Positions 43,494-48,467 of a DNA stretch of 48,467 bases are shown one piece after another. The translations under genes and the position numbers were made by a program. The stretch spans positions 1-48,467 of the forward strand of contig SAIX01000098.1 of the NCBI GenBank assembly GCA_004028765.1, written 5' to 3'. Below the pieces are notes generated by a model. That model was not told the origin of the DNA. It worked only from the letters and a program-made list of their open reading frames with translations, and ran no database searches. The stretch's first letter is position 1. Every line of letters starts with the position of its first letter. Source of the DNA: Chitinophagaceae bacterium. Lineage in GTDB: Bacteria > Bacteroidota > Bacteroidia > Chitinophagales > Chitinophagaceae.

Positions 43494-43878
43494 ATTTTCT
43501 TGATTGGCGGATGGCGGATCAGAGAATTAGCGGATTGGGGGATCAGAAGTATCCGACAATCCGTCAATTCGCAAATCCGCGAATAATTCGGACGGCAAAG
43601 ATAGCCAAACATGCCCTGCCGGGAGAGTTTGACCAGCAGCAGAAAGTCAAAAAACAGAAAATTTTGTGCTTTTTCCGAAAAAACTGCCTAACATTGCATC
43701 GGAAACCAAACTGGTTCGGTCTTCATTTTAGCTCTCGACACAAACCCGTTTACCCTCTTTCCGCTCAAACAAATTCACAACAACCCGATCTGAGTTCCTG
43801 AATTTCTTAGACTGGCGTTTTTAATTTTTTGACCTATTGATATTCCCCCAATAACCGTATTATTTACTATCAACGATT
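43494..43878. other. Gene-free divergent region between asnS and rho (385 bp)
   Basis: 43500-43590 is a mosaic of short direct fragments (GCGGAT, GGCGGAT, AATTAGCGGATTGG, CCGTCAATTCGC) of the kind that edges repeats A-C. The remainder is AT-rich and leads to the rho start. TTTTTTGACC lies about 43826-43835, but no full -33/-7 pair for rho was found. No gene is convincing. Confidence 0.6.
43596..43603 (-). promoter_or_regulatory. Possible -7 element (TATCTTTG) of asnS
   Basis: Minus strand TATCTTTG fits TAnnTTTG exactly and is followed by CCG. It lies about 100 bp before the asnS start. No TTTG was seen at the -33 position. Confidence 0.5.
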
Positions 43879-45465
43879 ATGTACGACATCTTGCAATTGA
43901 ATGACATGCTGCTGCCCGAGCTGCTCGATATAGCTGAGCAACTTAATATCAGCGGCGCGAAGAAGCTCGACAAACAGGGCCTCATTTATAAAATCCTCGA
44001 CGGCCAGGCTGTTCAGGCCAGTGAATCGAAAGACGATAACAAGAAAAAACCGGGCCGCCAACGCAAACCGGTTACAGTGAAAACAAGCATCTCCACCGAA
44101 GAAGCCGAAGTAATGCAGGAAGCACCTGTTTCCGAAAAACCTTCCGGCAAAAAAGGGCCGATCCGCAAGGGCCGTGGCGAAAGACCCGCCGGCAAACAAT
44201 CAGAACAGACCGACCCCGCAGAAAACGCACAGATTGCTGCCGAACCACAGGTTATCGATGGCGGCGATGGTGAGCCACAAGGCGCACCCGAAACTGCCCA
44301 GCAACAAAACCGCCAGCACCCAAAAAAAGAACCCGCTTTTAATATCGAATTTGAAGGCGTGATCCTCGGAGAAGGCGTTTTGGAGATGATGCCGGACGGT
44401 TATGGCTTTCTCCGTTCTTCCGACTATAATTACCTTTCTTCTCCGGACGATGTATATGTATCTCCCTCACAGATCAAACTGTTTGGTTTAAAAACCGGGG
44501 ATACGGTACAGGGTGCCGTTCGCCCGCCGAAAGAAGGTGAAAAATATTTTGCACTGCTGAAGGTGGATGCCATCAACGGTAAACGCCCCGAAGAAGTGCG
44601 CGACCGTGTGCCGTTCGACTATCTCACCCCGCTGTTCCCGTATGAGAAGCTGAACCTGTTTACCACGCCGAATAATTACAGCACCCGGATTATGGACCTG
44701 TTTACACCTATCGGTAAAGGACAGCGTGGCCTGATCGTGGCCCAGCCTAAAGTGGGTAAAACCATGTTGCTGAAAGAAGTGGCCAATGCCATCGCTGCAA
44801 ACCATCCGGAATGTTATCTCATGGTGGTGCTGATTGATGAGCGCCCGGAAGAAGTTACCGATATGGAGCGCAGTGTAAAAGCGGAAGTGATCGCTTCCAC
44901 TTTTGATGAACCCGCAGAGAAACACGTAAAAGTTTCCACCATCGCCCTGCAGAAAGCGAAACGTTTGGTAGAGTGTGGACATGATGTGGTGATCCTGCTC
45001 GATTCAATTACCCGTCTTGCCCGCGCCCACAATACTGTGGCGCCCGCATCCGGAAAAGTATTGTCCGGCGGTGTGGAAGCCAATGCGATGCAGAAACCAA
45101 AACAGTTTTTTGGTGCCGCCCGCAAAATTGAACATGGCGGGTCACTCACCATCCTTGCAACAGCCCTGATTGAAACAGGAAGTAAAATGGATGAAGTGAT
45201 CTTTGAAGAATTCAAGGGTACCGGTAACATGGAATTACAACTCGACCGCCGCCTGGCCAACAAGCGCATTTTCCCGGCCATCGATCTCGTAGGTTCTTCC
45301 ACACGCCGCGATGACCTGCTGCTTGATAAAGAAGTGTTGCAGCGGATGAATATCCTTCGTCTCTATATCAACGACATGAATACAGAAGAGGCGATGAGCG
45401 AATTACTCAAACGCATGCGCGGCACCAAAGACAATGAAGAGTTCCTCGCATCGATGAACCGATAG
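43879..45465 (+). CDS. rho: Transcription termination factor Rho, with N-terminal insertion
   Basis: A protein of 528 residues from ATG 43879. Rho is a hexameric RNA-driven helicase that ends transcription. Residues 1-45 match the Rho N-terminal helical domain. Residues about 46-155 are a low-complexity, basic and acidic insert (Lys/Arg/Gly, then Gln/Glu/Ala-rich) not found in the 419-residue E. coli protein. The RNA-binding cold-shock-like fold is at about 160-235 ([26 protein letters not shown] region, key residues GYGFLR and DDVYV). Walker A is AQPKVGKT (288-295, Lys294) and Walker B is VILLDSITR (Asp375). Q-loop and R-loop blocks ([24 protein letters not shown]) are present. Long inserts are usual in Bacteroidota Rho. 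A strong terminator follows. Confidence 0.97.
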   Translation: MYDILQLNDMLLPELLDIAEQLNISGAKKLDKQGLIYKILDGQAVQASESKDDNKKKPGRQRKPVTVKTSISTEEAEVMQEAPVSEKPSGKKGPIRKGRGERPAGKQSEQTDPAENAQIAAEPQVIDGGDGEPQGAPETAQQQNRQHPKKEPAFNIEFEGVILGEGVLEMMPDGYGFLRSSDYNYLSSPDDVYVSPSQIKLFGLKTGDTVQGAVRPPKEGEKYFALLKVDAINGKRPEEVRDRVPFDYLTPLFPYEKLNLFTTPNNYSTRIMDLFTPIGKGQRGLIVAQPKVGKTMLLKEVANAIAANHPECYLMVVLIDERPEEVTDMERSVKAEVIASTFDEPAEKHVKVSTIALQKAKRLVECGHDVVILLDSITRLARAHNTVAPASGKVLSGGVEANAMQKPKQFFGAARKIEHGGSLTILATALIETGSKMDEVIFEEFKGTGNMELQLDRRLANKRIFPAIDLVGSSTRRDDLLLDKEVLQRMNILRLYINDMNTEEAMSELLKRMRGTKDNEEFLASMNR

Positions 45466-45484
45466 TCGGGTTTTGTGAAAGTTT

Positions 45485-45524
45485 AAAAAGAGAGGGCGGA
45501 ACGTTTGTTCCGCCCTCTCTTTTT
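45485..45524. terminator. Bidirectional terminator between rho and the S9 peptidase
   Basis: A perfect 18-bp stem (45485-45502 with 45507-45524) with loop GTTT. A-run and T-run edges on both sides let it work both ways. It starts 20 bp after the rho stop and lies 80 bp beyond the S9 peptidase stop. Confidence 0.93.
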
Positions 45525-45529
45525 AAAGC

Positions 45530-45600
45530 ATATCCCCTCTTGCCCATGGGAAGGAGGGGTGCCTCCGGCAAAGCGAAGAGGCGGGTTGGAAAAAAGTGCC
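45530..45600. repeat. GC-rich intergenic hairpin element
   Basis: CCCCTCTTGCCCATGGGAAGGAGGGG near 45535-45560 has nested pairing (CCCCTC/GGAGGGG and CCCATGGG). It is followed by GCAAAGCGAAGAGGCGGG. It resembles in style the GCGAAGCGTTGTCGGGG stretch at 42030. No gene. Probably part of a dispersed GC-rich family; origin unknown. Confidence 0.4.
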
Positions 45601-45606
45601 TACCTT

Positions 45607-48045
45607 TTATTTAAGCAACCAGGTATTAAACAATTTCAGAATCCGCTTATACTCATCCGTCCAGCTGCTGGGTTCCACAAATCCATGGTCTTCCACCGGG
45701 TATGCCGCTAGTTCCCAATCGTCTTTTCCCAGTTCAATCAGTTTTTGTGAAAGCCGCACCGCATCCTGAAAATTCACATTTACATCCACCATGCCATGAC
45801 AAATCAAAAGGTGGTTTTTTAAACCCGCAGCAAAATTGATGGGAGAGGATTTTGCATACGCGAGGCTGTCGTTATACGGTTCATTCAGGATATTGGAAGT
45901 ATAGCCGTGGTTATAATGCGCCCAGTCCGTTACGGGTCGCAGTGCTGCTCCGGCTTTAAATACATCGGGGGTTGTGAACAGAGCCATCAGCGTCATAAAG
46001 CCACCATAGCTTCCGCCATAGATCCCGATCCGCGTGGGGTCAATACCATATTTTTCTGTCAGAAATTTTGCGGCATCCACGTGGTCATCAAGATCCTTTC
46101 CGCCCATCCAGCGATAAATTCCCGTACGCCAGTCGCGCCCATAACCACTACTTGCCCGGTAATCAATATCGATCACCGTATAGCCCTGGTCGGCCAAAAG
46201 GTTATTAAACATAGTTTCCCGGAAATAAGAACTCCACCAGTAATGTACATTCTGCAGGTAGCCTGCTCCGTGTACAAAAATTACAGCTGCATTGTTCTTT
46301 TTGCCTGCCGCTGGCTCAAATACCCGGCCGTATATCTGTGCTCCATCCCGCGCAGGAATCGTGATCACTTTTGTATCGCGCCATGGATACGATTTGAATG
46401 CATCGCTGGCTGCTTTATTTGTAACCTGTACCGGTTTTTTTCCGGGATTGTTTTCCTGCACGTACAGTTCCCAGGGTTTGGTGGTATAGGAATACCGGTA
46501 AGCGATCCATTTCTCATCTGGCGACATGCTCACTTCATATCCGCCCTCCATCGAAGTGATCTTTTCTTTTTTTGATCCGTCGGTTTTAATGCGGTACCAG
46601 TTTTGTTTTCCCGGGTGCTCTTCATTGGTGAGCAGGTAAAAATTTTGTTTGTTGCGGCTCAGCTCTGCAGATTGTACCTCATATTTCCCTTCGGTGATCG
46701 CTTTTTTAGTATGCGTGATGATATCATAACTATACAAATGCGAATAGCCCGTTGCTTCACTCTGGAAATACAATACACTCTCCGAGATCCAGCCGATGTT
46801 TCGCAGGCTGATGCCCGGTCCGCCGATCCATGCCTCATCGCGCTGGCGGTCTATCAATAGCAGTTTGCCGTTTGCCGCATCCAGTTGCATGATCCAGCGG
46901 TCTTTATTATCCTGTGAGCGCAGTTCCACCACGGCCATTGTTCCGGCATCATTCCAAACCGGCCCGCTGATTATCACTCCACGAAGCGGCAATCTCCTGT
47001 TTGAAAATTTTTTCGGGTAATCTTTTACATAATCCGGCACATCATAAATACCCGGTATCGAATCAGTCAAAACCTGTATTACCGTATCGCGTTGCCTGTC
47101 GTACACATAAAACTCATAACGACCAAGCGGCGCGCCCACTTTGGTGCGGCCGGGTATATCAGTGGTAAATCCACTCTCGGTTACATAATCGGGTACAATT
47201 GTATTTTTTCCGGAAGAGGGGGGCGTATACAAACGATAGGTAACAAAACGGCCATCGGGACTGATCTGCAACCCCTGCAAATTTTTATCCCCAATAGGAA
47301 TCGCGCGAAGCGTATCGGTATCCCTGTTCTGGCGGAGATAACTGACACGGGCATCCCTTTTTTCTTTTCTTTCTTTTAATACCTGGAAAAGCGCGAGCTG
47401 TTCTTGCTGCAACCATTGTTCCTGCGCGCCCGATCCAACAGCCGCTCCTGCATTTCCGCCACCAAAACCACCACGTTGCCCGCCGCCAAATCCGCCACCC
47501 GCTCCGCGGTTAGCGCCACCGGCAGGCTGTGCTGTGCCTGTCTCCGTTCCTCTTGTGATATTGGTCAACTGAAGTGTGATCCCTGTTTTTGTATTCCATC
47601 CATATAAATTCTGGCTGCGCGTGTACACCACCCACTCGTCTTTGTCGATAAATCGTGGTGCGCTTTCTGATTCTTCCGTTTGGGTAACCCGGATGATTTT
47701 ATTTGTTTTCAGGTCCTGTAAATAAATATCCCCGCGGTAGGCATATACCAGTTGGGTATAATTGCTGTTATACGCAGCATTGCCCATTGCATTCTGTTTC
47801 TGCTGTTCTGCATAACTTATTTTTTTAGGCTCGCCTCCGGCGATGGAATAACCATAAACAGAATCGGCCATTGCAGCATCGGGGTTCCAGCTGAAAAGAA
47901 CAGAACGGCTGTCCTGCGTCCATGAAATATTCGAAGGTGATGCGCCGATCCATTTCGGGTCACGCATAATTTTTTCAACAGTTAACCCCTGTGAAGAAGC
48001 AGCGGTATAGGGTAGCAGGAAAAGCAGAAAGAGTTTGGTTTTCAT
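45607..48045 (-). CDS. Secreted S9-family (prolyl oligopeptidase-like) serine peptidase
   Basis: A protein of 812 residues from ATG 48045, with signal peptide MKTKLFLLFLLPYTAASSQ. Residues about 25-560 form a DPP-IV-like beta-propeller of N-terminal repeats. The alpha/beta-hydrolase domain follows, with catalytic Ser679 (YGGSYGGFM), Asp754 (HGMVDVNV) and His787 (VEDHGFVEP). S9 enzymes cut short peptides, often after proline. Residues about 175-206 are an unusual Gly-rich insert (GGANRGAGGGFGGGQRGGFGGG) of RGG type. It is exported, so it probably acts on peptides in the periplasm or outside. It stands alone; the rho terminator is shared downstream. Confidence 0.93.
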   Translation of the reverse strand: MKTKLFLLFLLPYTAASSQGLTVEKIMRDPKWIGASPSNISWTQDSRSVLFSWNPDAAMADSVYGYSIAGGEPKKISYAEQQKQNAMGNAAYNSNYTQLVYAYRGDIYLQDLKTNKIIRVTQTEESESAPRFIDKDEWVVYTRSQNLYGWNTKTGITLQLTNITRGTETGTAQPAGGANRGAGGGFGGGQRGGFGGGNAGAAVGSGAQEQWLQQEQLALFQVLKERKEKRDARVSYLRQNRDTDTLRAIPIGDKNLQGLQISPDGRFVTYRLYTPPSSGKNTIVPDYVTESGFTTDIPGRTKVGAPLGRYEFYVYDRQRDTVIQVLTDSIPGIYDVPDYVKDYPKKFSNRRLPLRGVIISGPVWNDAGTMAVVELRSQDNKDRWIMQLDAANGKLLLIDRQRDEAWIGGPGISLRNIGWISESVLYFQSEATGYSHLYSYDIITHTKKAITEGKYEVQSAELSRNKQNFYLLTNEEHPGKQNWYRIKTDGSKKEKITSMEGGYEVSMSPDEKWIAYRYSYTTKPWELYVQENNPGKKPVQVTNKAASDAFKSYPWRDTKVITIPARDGAQIYGRVFEPAAGKKNNAAVIFVHGAGYLQNVHYWWSSYFRETMFNNLLADQGYTVIDIDYRASSGYGRDWRTGIYRWMGGKDLDDHVDAAKFLTEKYGIDPTRIGIYGGSYGGFMTLMALFTTPDVFKAGAALRPVTDWAHYNHGYTSNILNEPYNDSLAYAKSSPINFAAGLKNHLLICHGMVDVNVNFQDAVRLSQKLIELGKDDWELAAYPVEDHGFVEPSSWTDEYKRILKLFNTWLLK

Positions 48046-48139
48046 CAGTGCATGTTTAGCAGATAAATCTAAACCAATGTCCCGAGGAAAAACAGCGGGG
48101 CTTTCGTATTTTATTTAAGCGGGTGAACAGCGGCGCTTG

Positions 48140-48467
48140 CTATTTATAGTAGCGGTTTCTTATGATCTCTTCTTCCACTTTATCAGGAACAAGGTAGCGG
48201 ATTGATTTTCCGCTCCGGATATTATCCCGGATCTCTGTTGCAGACAATTGTAACAAAGGCGCATTCAGCACATCCGTCTTTGCACCAAAATCATTGTTCA
48301 CTTCAAAGCCTGGCCGCCGGTAAATAATAAAACCGTAATTTTTTACCAGCAGTTCAAAATTTTTCCATTTGGGGAGGTTCTGAAAACTATCGCTGCCCAT
48401 CACAATGGCAAATTCATGTTGCGGGTATTTTTCCCGGAGGTATGTAAGCGTATCTATTGTATAGGAT
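48140..48467 (-). CDS. nadD: Nicotinate-nucleotide adenylyltransferase, 5' part cut by window edge
   Basis: The frame is open from the window edge to the stop at 48140-48142. It transfers AMP to nicotinic acid mononucleotide in NAD synthesis. Read from the edge it shows SYTIDTLTYL, the family block, then EFAIVMGSDSFQNLPKWKN with the GSDSF substrate motif, and ends with LQLSATEIRDNIRSGKSIRYLVPDKV, where SATEIR is the conserved adenylyl-binding ISSTxIR-type motif. About 108 residues are visible of a usual length near 190-200. The start lies outside the window. Nothing odd is seen. It is 95 bp upstream of the S9 peptidase gene on the same strand. Confidence 0.93.
   Translation of the reverse strand, partial: SYTIDTLTYLREKYPQHEFAIVMGSDSFQNLPKWKNFELLVKNYGFIIYRRPGFEVNNDFGAKTDVLNAPLLQLSATEIRDNIRSGKSIRYLVPDKVEEEIIRNRYYK

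Overview
The window looks like chromosomal DNA of a Bacteroidota bacterium, most likely a member of the Chitinophagaceae or a close relative. The evidence is a giant multidomain secreted adhesin, a TonB-dependent receptor with a carboxypeptidase-regulatory-like N-terminus, PepSY-like lipoproteins, LytTR and LuxR-type two-component systems, a Rho factor with a long N-terminal insertion, a Thermus-type isocitrate dehydrogenase, and a promoter that matches the Bacteroidota consensus TTTG-N19-TAnnTTTG exactly. The genus is inference. Both ends are cut: the giant adhesin runs off the left edge and nadD runs off the right edge.

Layout. (1) 1-8634, minus: a small secreted protein followed 4 bp later by an adhesin of more than 2738 residues, with a Gly-rich N-terminus, four LamG-like domains, Ig/PKD-like modules, a discoidin-like domain and a run of HYR repeats. 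(2) 8893-11760: a LytTR response regulator and a TPR-containing histidine kinase. (3) 11876-13740: three small unassigned or exported proteins, one with an internal duplication and one a lipoprotein with three PepSY-like repeats. (4) 14146-17148: a tight minus-strand operon of an unassigned protein, a multi-pass membrane protein, a NarL-type kinase and its response regulator. A divergent secreted protein follows at 17343. (5) 18245-23773: an exported amidase, then a type-I-secretion-like set (TolC, HlyD, ABC) whose ABC protein has degraded ATPase motifs, preceded by a small helical protein. (6) 23831-26279: isocitrate dehydrogenase with a divergent LysR regulator. (7) 26329-33550: fatty-acid hydroxylase, GH63-like glucosidase, TonB-dependent receptor and SET protein. 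(8) 33925-39691: two Tat-exported Gfo/Idh/MocA oxidoreductases, a secreted monooxygenase-like protein, an exported amidohydrolase and a FAS1 protein. (9) 40037-40850: an AHSA1/SRPBCC-ArsR operon with palindromic operators. (10) 40851-42053: a gene-free stretch holding an IS-like relic with inverted ends, tRNA-Phe and paired hairpins. (11) 42054-48467: asnS, rho, a large S9 peptidase and partial nadD.

The intergenic DNA is as notable as the genes. At least three copies of a modular repeat of about 170-200 bp sit at 30.4, 33.6 and 35.4 kb, the last inverted. All share an identical core of about 36 bp containing a GATAGT/ACTATC stem. Fragments of related sequence occur at about 36.0, 39.8, 40.9, 41.8 and 43.5 kb. 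No CRISPR array, prophage, rRNA or intact insertion sequence was seen. The best candidates for something not yet described are the exporter set with the degenerate ABC, the repeat family, and the operon coupling an unassigned protein and a membrane protein to a two-component pair.
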